Both the position numbers and the translations under genes were made by a program. Below the pieces are notes generated by a model. The model had not been told where the DNA came from, did no database searches, and saw only the letters and a list, made by a program, of their open reading frames with translations. Below are positions 56,036 to 64,000 of a stretch of DNA of 64,000 nt, one piece after another. The stretch spans positions 434,001 to 498,000 of the forward strand of contig CANNCO010000001.1 in the NCBI GenBank assembly GCA_947503175.1, in the 5' to 3' direction. Position 1 is the first letter of the stretch. Every line of letters begins with the position of its first letter. The DNA comes from an uncultured Paracoccaceae bacterium. Lineage in GTDB: Bacteria; Pseudomonadota; Alphaproteobacteria; Rhodobacterales; Rhodobacteraceae.

Positions 56036-58159
56036 ATGGAAACGATCATCCTCTTTGCTCCGCTCGTTGGCGCGCTGATCTGTGGCTTTGGCTGGCGGCT
56101 GATCGGCGAAGAGGCGGCGCTGTGGACCGCGACGGGCCTGTTGTTCCTGTCGGCGATCCTGTCCTGGGTCGTGTTTCTGGGTTTCGACGGCGAGACGCAG
56201 CAGATCCAGATCCTGCGCTGGATCGAAAGCGGTTCTCTGAGCACCGACTGGGCGATCCGGCTGGACCGGCTGACGGCGATCATGCTGATCGTGATCACCA
56301 CGGTGTCGGCGCTCGTCCACCTGTATTCGTTCGGCTACATGGCCCATGACGAAAACTTCCGCGAAGGTGAGGTCTATCGGCCAAGGTTCTTTGCGTATCT
56401 GTCGTTCTTTACTTTCGCCATGCTGATGCTGGTGACGGCGGATAACCTTGTGCAGATGTTCTTTGGCTGGGAAGGGGTCGGCGTCGCGTCCTACCTGCTG
56501 ATCGGGTTCTATTACCGCAAGCCCAGTGCGAATGCGGCTGCGATCAAGGCGTTCGTGGTCAACCGGGTCGGGGATTTCGGCTTCATGCTGGGCATCCTCG
56601 CGATCTTCTTTTTGACGGATTCCATCGACTTCGACGTGATCTTTGCCTCGGCGCCGGAACTGGCCGAGACGCAGTTGTCGTTCCTGTGGCGTGACTGGAA
56701 CGCAGCCGAGCTGATCGCGTTCCTTCTGTTCGTGGGCGCGATGGGCAAGTCGGCGCAGCTTTTCCTGCACACATGGCTGCCGGACGCGATGGAAGGCCCG
56801 ACGCCCGTGTCGGCGCTGATCCACGCCGCGACCATGGTGACGGCGGGTGTGTTCCTTGTCTGCCGGATGTCGCCGGTGATGGAGTTCGCGCCCTATGCGA
56901 CCGGGTTCATCGTTGCGCTTGGGGCGTGCACGGCGTTCTTTGCCGCGACCGTGGGCCTTGTGCAGAACGACATCAAGCGCGTGATCGCCTATTCGACCTG
57001 TTCGCAGCTGGGCTATATGTTCGTCGCCGCCGGAGTGGGTGTCTACAGCGTGGCGATGTTCCATCTGTTCACCCATGCGTTTTTCAAGGCGATGCTGTTT
57101 CTGGGCGCCGGTTCGGTCATCCATGCGATGCATCACGAGCAGGACATGCGGAACTATGGCGGCCTGAGAAAGAAGATTCCCTACACTTTCTGGGCGATGA
57201 TGATCGGTACGCTGGCGATTACCGGTGTCGGTATCCCGGCCACTCTGTTCAAGCTGGGCGGTGTGCCGATCGGGTTCGCGGGCTTCTTGTCAAAGGATGC
57301 GGTGATCGAGAGCGCCTATGCGGGCGGCACCGGGGTTGCGATGTTCGCCTTCTGGGCGCTGGTGATCGCGGCGCTGTTCACCAGCTTCTATTCGTGGCGG
57401 CTGATGTTCATGACCTTCTATGGCGAACCGCGGGGCGACAAGCATACCCACGACCATGCCCATGAAAGCCCGATGACGATGATCGCGCCCCTGGGCGTGC
57501 TGGCGGTGGGGGCGATCTTTGCCGGGATGGTCTGGTACAAGCCGTTCTTCGGCGATCACCACAAGGTCGAGGAGTTCTTTGGCATCCCGACGGGGGAGGT
57601 CCATGCGGCGGCACCTGTCGATCTACCCGGTGCGGCCCACGCGGCGACCGAGACGACCGAGGGCGAAGGCCATGGTTCGGAGGGCGATGCGGTTCATGCT
57701 TTGCCGGGTGAGGGGGCGATCTATATGGCGCCCGACAATACGGTTCTGGACGATGCGCATCACGTGCCCGCATGGGTCATTTGGAGCCCGTTCATCGCCA
57801 TGTTGCTGGGGCTGTTCACCGCTTATCAGTTCTATATCCGGCGCCCCGATCTGCCGGGGAGACTGGCGGCCAGCCAGCGCCCGCTCTACCTGTTCCTGCT
57901 GAACAAATGGTACTTTGACGAGATCTATGACGCGATCTTCACCCGGCCTACGAAGTGGCTGGGCCGGTTCCTGTGGACGCGGGGCGACGGCAACGTGATC
58001 GACGGCGGTATCAACGGGCTGGCCATGGGCGTGATCCCGTTCTTCACCCGTCTCGCGGGGCGCGCGCAGTCCGGTTATGTCTTTACCTATGCCTTCGCGA
58101 TGGTGCTGGGGGTCGTCGTGCTGATCACCTGGATGACGATTGGCGGAGGGGGTGAGTAA
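56036..58159 (+). CDS. nuoL: NADH-quinone oxidoreductase subunit L
   Basis: The 707-residue distal antiporter-like subunit of complex I, longer than the 613 residues of E. coli. The proton-channel elements [18 protein letters not shown] near residue 141 (with Glu), [20 protein letters not shown] near residue 244 and the Lys-containing helices are present. Two extra hydrophilic parts stand out near residues 465-475 ([11 protein letters not shown]) and 515-570, rich in His, Glu and Gly ([18 protein letters not shown]). The stop and the nuoM start share one base. Confidence 0.96.
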   Translation: METIILFAPLVGALICGFGWRLIGEEAALWTATGLLFLSAILSWVVFLGFDGETQQIQILRWIESGSLSTDWAIRLDRLTAIMLIVITTVSALVHLYSFGYMAHDENFREGEVYRPRFFAYLSFFTFAMLMLVTADNLVQMFFGWEGVGVASYLLIGFYYRKPSANAAAIKAFVVNRVGDFGFMLGILAIFFLTDSIDFDVIFASAPELAETQLSFLWRDWNAAELIAFLLFVGAMGKSAQLFLHTWLPDAMEGPTPVSALIHAATMVTAGVFLVCRMSPVMEFAPYATGFIVALGACTAFFAATVGLVQNDIKRVIAYSTCSQLGYMFVAAGVGVYSVAMFHLFTHAFFKAMLFLGAGSVIHAMHHEQDMRNYGGLRKKIPYTFWAMMIGTLAITGVGIPATLFKLGGVPIGFAGFLSKDAVIESAYAGGTGVAMFAFWALVIAALFTSFYSWRLMFMTFYGEPRGDKHTHDHAHESPMTMIAPLGVLAVGAIFAGMVWYKPFFGDHHKVEEFFGIPTGEVHAAAPVDLPGAAHAATETTEGEGHGSEGDAVHALPGEGAIYMAPDNTVLDDAHHVPAWVIWSPFIAMLLGLFTAYQFYIRRPDLPGRLAASQRPLYLFLLNKWYFDEIYDAIFTRPTKWLGRFLWTRGDGNVIDGGINGLAMGVIPFFTRLAGRAQSGYVFTYAFAMVLGVVVLITWMTIGGGGE

Positions 58160-59694
58160 TGGACAACCTTCTTTCGATCATCACCTTCATGCCGCTGATC
58201 GCGGCCGGCATCCTTGGTTTCTTCCTGCGGGGCGATGAGGAGGCGGCGCAGAAGAATGCCAAGTGGCTGGCGCTGATTGCGACCTCGGCCACGTTCCTTG
58301 TGTCGATCTTCCTGATCACCGGGTTCGATCCGCAGGATACGGGCTTTCAGTTCGTGGAAGAGCGGGAGTGGATCCTTGGGCTGACCTACAAGCTGGGTGT
58401 CGACGGGATCAGCGTGTTGTTCGTCATGCTGACGACGTTCCTGATGCCATTGGTTATCGCGTCCTGCTGGGACGTGACGCACCGGGTGAAGGAGTACATG
58501 ATCGCCTTCCTCGTGCTGGAAACGCTGATGATCGGCGTGTTCGTGGCACTTGATCTGGTGCTGTTCTACCTGTTCTTCGAGGCCGGTCTGATCCCGATGT
58601 TCCTGATCATCGGCATCTGGGGCGGGAAGGAACGTATCTATGCGTCCTTCAAGTTCTTCCTCTACACCTTCCTCGGGTCGGTCCTGATGCTGATCGCGAT
58701 GATCGCGATGTATGTGGATGCGGGCACCACCGATATTCCGACGCTGTTGAGCCATCAGTTCGGGTCCGATACGTTCAGCCTTCTGGGTATCCAGATCATC
58801 GGCGGGGCGCAGACGCTGATGTGGATCGCGTTCTTCGCGTCATTCGCGGTGAAGATGCCCATGTGGCCGGTTCACACATGGCTGCCCGATGCGCATGTGC
58901 AGGCGCCGACGGCGGGGTCGGTGGTGCTGGCCGCGATCCTGCTGAAGATGGGCGGCTATGGCTTTCTTCGGTTCAGCCTGCCGATGTTCCCGGTGGCATC
59001 CGACCTGCTTGCGCCCATGGTGCTGTGGCTGTCGGCGATCGCGATTGTCTATACCTCGCTGGTGGCGCTTGCGCAGAAGGATATGAAGAAGCTGATCGCC
59101 TATTCCTCGGTGGCGCATATGGGGTTCGTGACCATGGGGATTTTTGCGGCGAACCAGCAGGGGCTGGATGGCGCGATTTTCCAGATGATCAGCCACGGGT
59201 TTATCTCGGGCGCGCTGTTTCTGTGTGTGGGCGTGATCTATGACCGGATGCACACGCGCGATATCGATGCCTATGGCGGTCTGGTGAACCGGATGCCCGC
59301 CTATGCGCTGATCTTCATGCTGTTCACCATGGCCAATGTCGGGCTGCCGGGGACGAGCGGGTTCGTCGGCGAGTTCCTGACGCTCCTGGGCGTGTTTCAG
59401 GTCAACACCTGGGTCGCCGCCGTGGCGGCAACCGGCGTGATCCTGTCGGCGGCCTATGCGCTGTGGCTATATCGCCGTGTCGTCATGGGCGATCTGATCA
59501 AGGAAAGCCTGAAGTCGATCACCGATATGGGGCGGCGCGAACGGGCGATCTTTGCACCCCTCGTCGTCATGACCCTGCTTCTGGGCGTCTATCCGAGCCT
59601 TGTCACAGATATCATCGGCCCCTCGGTGGAGGCGCTTGTCACAGATTATGAAACCGCGTTGGTGAATGCCGATACGCGGGTTGCCGAGAATTGA
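58159..59694 (+). CDS. nuoM: NADH-quinone oxidoreductase subunit M
   Basis: The 511-residue antiporter-like subunit with about 14 helices. The conserved Glu is in [20 protein letters not shown] near residue 140, and [20 protein letters not shown] near residues 236-255 and the [15 protein letters not shown] segment near residue 316 are the family core. nuoN follows after nine bases. Confidence 0.97.
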   Translation: MDNLLSIITFMPLIAAGILGFFLRGDEEAAQKNAKWLALIATSATFLVSIFLITGFDPQDTGFQFVEEREWILGLTYKLGVDGISVLFVMLTTFLMPLVIASCWDVTHRVKEYMIAFLVLETLMIGVFVALDLVLFYLFFEAGLIPMFLIIGIWGGKERIYASFKFFLYTFLGSVLMLIAMIAMYVDAGTTDIPTLLSHQFGSDTFSLLGIQIIGGAQTLMWIAFFASFAVKMPMWPVHTWLPDAHVQAPTAGSVVLAAILLKMGGYGFLRFSLPMFPVASDLLAPMVLWLSAIAIVYTSLVALAQKDMKKLIAYSSVAHMGFVTMGIFAANQQGLDGAIFQMISHGFISGALFLCVGVIYDRMHTRDIDAYGGLVNRMPAYALIFMLFTMANVGLPGTSGFVGEFLTLLGVFQVNTWVAAVAATGVILSAAYALWLYRRVVMGDLIKESLKSITDMGRRERAIFAPLVVMTLLLGVYPSLVTDIIGPSVEALVTDYETALVNADTRVAEN

Positions 59695-59703
59695 GGACCG
59701 AAC

Positions 59704-61143
59704 ATGACCTCTGCTGATTTCTCTGCCGTGTTGCCCGAGGTTGTGATCGCAGCCTATGCGATGCTGGCGCTTTTGTTCGGGGTCTACACGACCAAGGACA
59801 AGACCGCGCCGATGCTTGTCTGGGTCACGGCTGCGCTGTTCGTGCTGGTCGCGGTTTGGATCGGGATTTCCGGGCAGGGGTCGATCGCGGCCTTTGAGGG
59901 CATGTTCATCGACGATGCGTTTTCACGCTTTGCGAAGGTCATGATCCTTTTGGCCGCCGCCGCTATCCTGATCATGAGCGAGGGCTACATGGCCCGCCGC
60001 GACCTTCTGCGGTTCGAATACCCGGTCCTGATCGCGCTTGCGGTGGTGGGGATGATGGTCATGGTTTCGGCCGGGGACCTGATGACGCTTTACATGGGGT
60101 TGGAACTGCAATCCCTGTCGCTTTATGTCGTGGCCAGCCTCCGGCGGGACAGTGTGAAGTCCACTGAGGCCGGGCTGAAGTATTTCGTGCTGGGCGCCTT
60201 GTCTTCGGGGATGCTGCTTTATGGCGCGTCGCTGACTTACGGTTATGCGGGCACGACGCTGTTTTCGGGCATCATCGCGACGGTCAGCGAGGGGGACATC
60301 CCGCTGGGTCTGTTGTTCGGTCTGGTGTTCCTGATCACCGGTCTTGCCTTCAAGGTCTCGGCCGTCCCGTTCCATATGTGGACGCCGGACGTCTATGAAG
60401 GCGCGCCGACGCCGGTGACCGCCTTCTTTGCGACGGCCCCCAAAGTGGCGGCGATGGCGCTGTTTGCGCGGGTCGTGCATGACGCCTTTGGCGGGGTGGT
60501 TTCGGACTGGCAGCAGATACTCGCGCTTCTGTCGGTTCTGTCCATGTTCCTTGGCGCGGTGGCAGCGATCGGGCAGCGGGATATCAAGCGGCTGATGGCC
60601 TATTCCTCGATCGCGCATATGGGTTACGCGCTGATGGGTCTGGCGGCTGGCACGGCTTTCGGCGTGCAGGCGATGCTGGTCTATATGGCGATTTACGTGA
60701 CCATGAATGTGGGCACCTTCGCCTTCATCCTGTCGATGGAGCGGGACGGGCAGCATATCACCGACATCTCCAGCCTGAACCTTTACGCGCGGACCAGCCC
60801 GGCTCGGGCGCTGGCGATGCTGATACTGCTCTTCAGCCTTGCGGGCGTGCCGCCCCTAGTGGGTTTCTTCGGCAAGTATTATGTCCTGCTGGCCGCCGTC
60901 GAGGCGGATATGGCGTGGCTGGCGCTGGCCGGTGTCGTCGCGTCGGTGATCGGCGCGTTCTACTACCTGCGGATCGTCTACCTGATGTATTTCGGGGAAG
61001 AACGGGATGGGCTGGATGCCGGTGGCTCGCCCATATTGGGGGCATTCCTGATGGGCAGTGCGGCGATCATGGTGCTGGGCGTCATCAACCTGTTCGGTGT
61101 CGAGGCCCTTGCGGCCGCCGCCGCGGCGACCCTTGTCAACTGA
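59704..61143 (+). CDS. nuoN: NADH-quinone oxidoreductase subunit N
   Basis: The 479-residue third antiporter-like subunit. [19 protein letters not shown] near residue 129 has the conserved Glu, [20 protein letters not shown] near residue 223 the channel loop, and [17 protein letters not shown] near residue 300 the next conserved helix. It is the last nuo gene; the biotin ligase frame overlaps its end by 11 bases. Confidence 0.97.
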   Translation: MTSADFSAVLPEVVIAAYAMLALLFGVYTTKDKTAPMLVWVTAALFVLVAVWIGISGQGSIAAFEGMFIDDAFSRFAKVMILLAAAAILIMSEGYMARRDLLRFEYPVLIALAVVGMMVMVSAGDLMTLYMGLELQSLSLYVVASLRRDSVKSTEAGLKYFVLGALSSGMLLYGASLTYGYAGTTLFSGIIATVSEGDIPLGLLFGLVFLITGLAFKVSAVPFHMWTPDVYEGAPTPVTAFFATAPKVAAMALFARVVHDAFGGVVSDWQQILALLSVLSMFLGAVAAIGQRDIKRLMAYSSIAHMGYALMGLAAGTAFGVQAMLVYMAIYVTMNVGTFAFILSMERDGQHITDISSLNLYARTSPARALAMLILLFSLAGVPPLVGFFGKYYVLLAAVEADMAWLALAGVVASVIGAFYYLRIVYLMYFGEERDGLDAGGSPILGAFLMGSAAIMVLGVINLFGVEALAAAAAATLVN

Positions 61144-61879
61144 CCTCTGGCCCGGTGGCTATGACCGGATCGTCCTGCGATCCGTCGGCAGCACGAATGC
61201 GGAAGCGGTGCGGATGGCACCGCAGCTGGCGCGGCCCACATGGATCATGGCGCATCATCAGACGGCCGCGCGCGGACGGCGGGGCCGGTCCTGGGCGAAC
61301 CCGCCGGGCAATTTTGCGGCCACGCTGGTGATGCGGCCCGGCGGTCTGCCCTCGTGGGCGGCGCTCAGGTCCTTCCTTGCCGCGAATGCCCTGTACGAGA
61401 CCTTGGCGATGTATGCCCCGCGCGAGGCACTGTCGCTGAAATGGCCCAATGACGTGCTGCTGGAAGGCCGCAAGGTTGCGGGTATCCTTCTGGAAAGCGC
61501 GGGCGATGGGCGGCGGGTCGACTGGCTGGCGATTGGCATCGGTGTAAACCTGATACGCGCGCCTAAGATCGAGCCGGATGCGGCCTTCCCGCCCATTTCG
61601 CTGCGCGACGTGACGGGCGAGGCGGTGGATGCCATCGATTTTCTGACGATGCTCGCGGGCCATTACGCAACCGAAGAGATGGTGCTTGAACGGCTGGGGT
61701 TCGAGCCGATCCGGCAGGACTGGCTGGAGCGCGCGGCGAAGCTGGGTGAAGAGATTACGGCGCGGACCGGTAACCGCGCGGTCACGGGCATTTTCGACAC
61801 GGTGGACGAGGATGGTCAGCTTGTTTTGATCACCGGCACCGGGCCGGTGCGTATCCCGGCGGCGGATATCTATTTCTGA
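61133..61879 (+). CDS. birA: biotin--[acetyl-CoA-carboxylase] ligase
   Basis: Attaches biotin to carboxylases such as the MccA protein encoded at 34694. It is the short form (248 residues from TTG at 61133) without an N-terminal DNA-binding domain, so it is not a repressor. [10 protein letters not shown] near residue 15, [11 protein letters not shown] near residue 45 (the biotinyl-AMP loop) and [21 protein letters not shown] near residues 102-122 are clear. The start is uncertain: TTG at 61133 overlaps nuoN by 11 bases, and no ATG gives a better N-terminus. coaX follows after 11 bases. Confidence 0.9.
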   Translation: MSTDLWPGGYDRIVLRSVGSTNAEAVRMAPQLARPTWIMAHHQTAARGRRGRSWANPPGNFAATLVMRPGGLPSWAALRSFLAANALYETLAMYAPREALSLKWPNDVLLEGRKVAGILLESAGDGRRVDWLAIGIGVNLIRAPKIEPDAAFPPISLRDVTGEAVDAIDFLTMLAGHYATEEMVLERLGFEPIRQDWLERAAKLGEEITARTGNRAVTGIFDTVDEDGQLVLITGTGPVRIPAADIYF

Positions 61880-61890
61880 AAGGAGCGCAG

Positions 61891-62670
61891 ATGCTTCTGG
61901 CAATCGACTGCGGGAACACCAACACCGTGTTCGCGATCTGGGACGGGTCGGAGTTTCTGGCAACTTTCCGGACTTCGACAGAATGGCAGCGGACGGCGGA
62001 CCAGTACTATGTCTGGCTGTCGACACTGATGACGCATCAGGGTCTGCCGATGGAGATCGACGAGATGATCATCTCTTCGACCGTGCCGCGCGTTGTGTTC
62101 AACCTGCGTGTTCTGGCCGATCGCTATTTCGACACGCGGCCGCTCGTTGTCGGCAAGCCCGACTGCCTGTTGCCCGCGCCGCCGCGGGTGGACGAGGGCA
62201 CTCAGGTCGGCCCCGACCGGCTGGTCAATACGGCGGGCGCGTTTGACCGGTATGGTGGCGATCTGATCGTCGTCGATTTCGGGACCGCCACCACGTTCGA
62301 CGTGGTGGATGTGGACGGCGCTTACGTGGGCGGTGCGATTGCGCCGGGGGTGAACCTGTCCCTTGAGGCGCTGCATCAGGCGGCGGCGGCGCTGCCGCAT
62401 GTCGACATCTCGAAACCTCAGCGGGTGGTGGGCACAAACACGGTCACCTGTATGCAATCCGGGGTCTTCTGGGGCTATATCGGGCTTGTGCGCGAAATCT
62501 GTGCGCGTATACGGGCCGAACGCGGTACCGACATGCGGGTGATCTCCACCGGCGGGCTCGCGCCGCTTTTTCAGCAATCCGAGGCGCTATTCGACGCGTT
62601 CGAGGATGATCTTACGATGCATGGTCTGACCATCATCCACAAATACAACAAGGACTCGCAAACCCAATGA
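61891..62670 (+). CDS. coaX: type III pantothenate kinase
   Basis: Phosphorylates pantothenate in the first step of CoA synthesis. It has 259 residues of the ASKHA fold. LLAIDCGNTNTVFAIWDG at the start has the phosphate-binding Asp, GPDRLVNTAGAF near residue 108 and VVDFGTATTFDVVD near residues 127-140 are the type III signatures, and GGAIAPGVNLSLEAL follows. A GGAG sequence precedes the ATG. Its stop overlaps the RNase J start (ATGA). Confidence 0.96.
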   Translation: MLLAIDCGNTNTVFAIWDGSEFLATFRTSTEWQRTADQYYVWLSTLMTHQGLPMEIDEMIISSTVPRVVFNLRVLADRYFDTRPLVVGKPDCLLPAPPRVDEGTQVGPDRLVNTAGAFDRYGGDLIVVDFGTATTFDVVDVDGAYVGGAIAPGVNLSLEALHQAAAALPHVDISKPQRVVGTNTVTCMQSGVFWGYIGLVREICARIRAERGTDMRVISTGGLAPLFQQSEALFDAFEDDLTMHGLTIIHKYNKDSQTQ

Positions 62671-64000
62671 GCAGCGACAGGCTGATTTATCTTCCCCTCG
62701 GAGGCGCGGGGGAGATCGGGATGAACGCCTATGTCTATGGCTATGGCGCACCCGACAAGGAGCGTCTGATCGTCGTCGATCTGGGCGTGACATTCCCGGA
62801 TATGGACGGCACGCCGGGGGTCGATCTGATCTTTGCCGATATCGACTGGCTGGCCGAACGGGCCGACCGGATCGAGGCGATTTTCATCACCCACGCGCAT
62901 GAGGATCATGTGGGGGCGGTTGGGCATCTTTGGAGCCGATTGCATTCCAAGATCTATGCCCGCCGGTTCACCGCGAATATCGCGCGGCGCAAGATGGATG
63001 ATCAGGGCCATGACCCGCTGGAGGTCCAGACGGCCGATGCATGGCCAAGCCAGGTCACCGCAGGACCGTTCAAGGTGGGGTTCCTGCCTGTTTCGCATTC
63101 GATCCCCGAAGCCGCGGCCCTTGTGATCGACACGCCTGCCGGACGGATCGTCCACACGGGTGATTTCAAGATCGACGAAACGCCCGTGGTGGGCGAACCG
63201 TTTGATCGCGCGCTTTGGGCGGATGTGTCGAAGGATGGGGTGAAGGCGCTTGTCTGCGACTCGACCAATGTCTTTTCGCCGAAACCGGGGCGGTCCGAGG
63301 CAAGCGTCGGTCCGAATATCGAGGCGCTGGTGAAGAACGCGCCGCGCATGGTGGTGGCGACCACGTTTGCGTCGAACATTGCACGGGTCAAGACGCTGGC
63401 CGAGGCCGGCAAGCGGGCGGGCCGGTCGGTCTGTCTTCTGGGCCGGGCGATGCGGCGGATGATCGAAGCCGGGGTGGAAAGCGGTGTCCTCACTGACTTT
63501 CCGACGACGATCAGCCCCGATGAGGCGACCGAACTGCCGCGTGAGAACCTGATGCTGATCGTCACGGGAAGTCAGGGGGAGCGGCGCGCGGCGTCTGCGC
63601 AGCTGTCGCGCGGCAAGTATCTGGGTCTGACACTGGCCGAGGGTGATCTGTTCCTGTTCTCATCCAAGACGATCCCCGGAAACGAGGTGGGCGTTGCCCG
63701 GATCATGAACGCCTTCAGCGAGATGGGGGTGGATGTGGTCGATGACAGCGATGGGCAATACCACGTCTCGGGCCACGCGAACCGGCCTGACCTGGAAGAG
63801 ATGCATGACATCGTCAAACCGCAGATGGTGATCCCGATGCATGGCGAACACCGGCATCTGCGAGAGCATGCGGGGCTGGCGAAGGCGCGGGGGATCGAGA
63901 GTGCGGTCGCGCCCAACGGGACGATGCTTGACCTGACCGGCGATGCGCCTGTGGTGGCAGGCTACGTGGAAACGTCGCGCACCTATCTGGACGGCGCGGT
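62667..64000 (+). CDS. rnj: ribonuclease J (metallo-beta-lactamase/beta-CASP), 3' end cut by window edge
   Basis: An RNA-processing 5' exonuclease and endonuclease. The first 444 residues are in the window, of the usual 550 or so. It starts LIYLPLGGAGEIGMNAYVY, has the zinc motif THAHEDHVGAVGHL near residues 75-88, then VSHSIPEAAALVI near residue 142 and HTGDFKID near residue 162. The beta-CASP segment has VTGSQGERRAA near residue 299 and IPMHGEHRHLREH near residue 390. Sitting after nuoN-birA-coaX is the usual arrangement in Rhodobacteraceae. Confidence 0.95.
   Translation, partial: MSSDRLIYLPLGGAGEIGMNAYVYGYGAPDKERLIVVDLGVTFPDMDGTPGVDLIFADIDWLAERADRIEAIFITHAHEDHVGAVGHLWSRLHSKIYARRFTANIARRKMDDQGHDPLEVQTADAWPSQVTAGPFKVGFLPVSHSIPEAAALVIDTPAGRIVHTGDFKIDETPVVGEPFDRALWADVSKDGVKALVCDSTNVFSPKPGRSEASVGPNIEALVKNAPRMVVATTFASNIARVKTLAEAGKRAGRSVCLLGRAMRRMIEAGVESGVLTDFPTTISPDEATELPRENLMLIVTGSQGERRAASAQLSRGKYLGLTLAEGDLFLFSSKTIPGNEVGVARIMNAFSEMGVDVVDDSDGQYHVSGHANRPDLEEMHDIVKPQMVIPMHGEHRHLREHAGLAKARGIESAVAPNGTMLDLTGDAPVVAGYVETSRTYLDGA

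Overview
The window is a gene-dense, high-GC stretch of chromosome. It most likely comes from a marine-type Rhodobacteraceae (Roseobacter-group) alphaproteobacterium. The evidence is the 14-gene nuo operon interrupted by small genes and followed by birA-coaX-rnj, the leucine-degradation operon, pntAB, the glmU-glmS pair and many ATGA/GTGA start-stop overlaps. No rRNA, tRNA, CRISPR array, IS element or phage gene was seen. Both edges cut genes: pepN at the left and the RNase J gene at the right.

Bases 1-12900 hold mixed metabolism. In order: aminopeptidase N, a DUF2256 zinc-ribbon-like protein, a class I glutamine amidotransferase of the gamma-glutamyl-GABA hydrolase type, a HemG-like flavodoxin, a D-lyxose isomerase-like cupin, a GNAT/kynureninase pair, an ICMT-like membrane methyltransferase, pntA-pntB with a terminator, a Tat-exported multicopper oxidase and a 3-hydroxyisobutyrate-dehydrogenase-like enzyme. 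Bases 13000-30500 hold DUF3422, a YeeE/YedE transporter, two M20 hydrolases (argE and a hippurate-hydrolase type), the minus-strand operon moaA-waaA-glycosyltransferase, an acyl-CoA ligase, the minus-strand run glmU-glmS-DNA alkylation repair, a phosphoglycolate-phosphatase-like HAD, an MmgE/PrpD protein and a DegT-type aminotransferase.

Bases 30537-38937 are a leucine/isovalerate (liu) catabolic operon. Isovaleryl-CoA dehydrogenase, methylcrotonyl-CoA carboxylase beta and alpha, HMG-CoA lyase and methylglutaconyl-CoA hydratase are interleaved with EcsC, ASCH and GST genes. Its promoter carries a perfect TGAAC-N4-GTTCA palindrome just after the -10. The same palindrome sits 19 bp before the acyl-CoA ligase gene at 21614 and a third time upstream of argE, which suggests one repressor links these loci.

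Bases 40311-61143 are the nuoA-N operon for respiratory complex I. The part from nuoC to nuoK contains at least 13 extra genes, mostly joined to their neighbours by overlapping starts and stops. They include a sulfotransferase, several small exported proteins, two adjacent proteins sharing a COG3743-like helix-hairpin-helix tail (one is the C-terminus of NuoE itself), a tandem pair of carboxymuconolactone-decarboxylase-like proteins, and two very small membrane proteins (59 aa and 35 aa). No extra gene lies between nuoK, L, M and N. birA, coaX and rnj follow directly.

The strongest candidates for undescribed biology are this accessory gene set inside the complex I operon and the shared TGAAC palindrome regulon. 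A Fur-like box overlapping a minus-strand promoter at 39887-39915 and a four-fold 11-bp tandem array at 34171-34214 are secondary.
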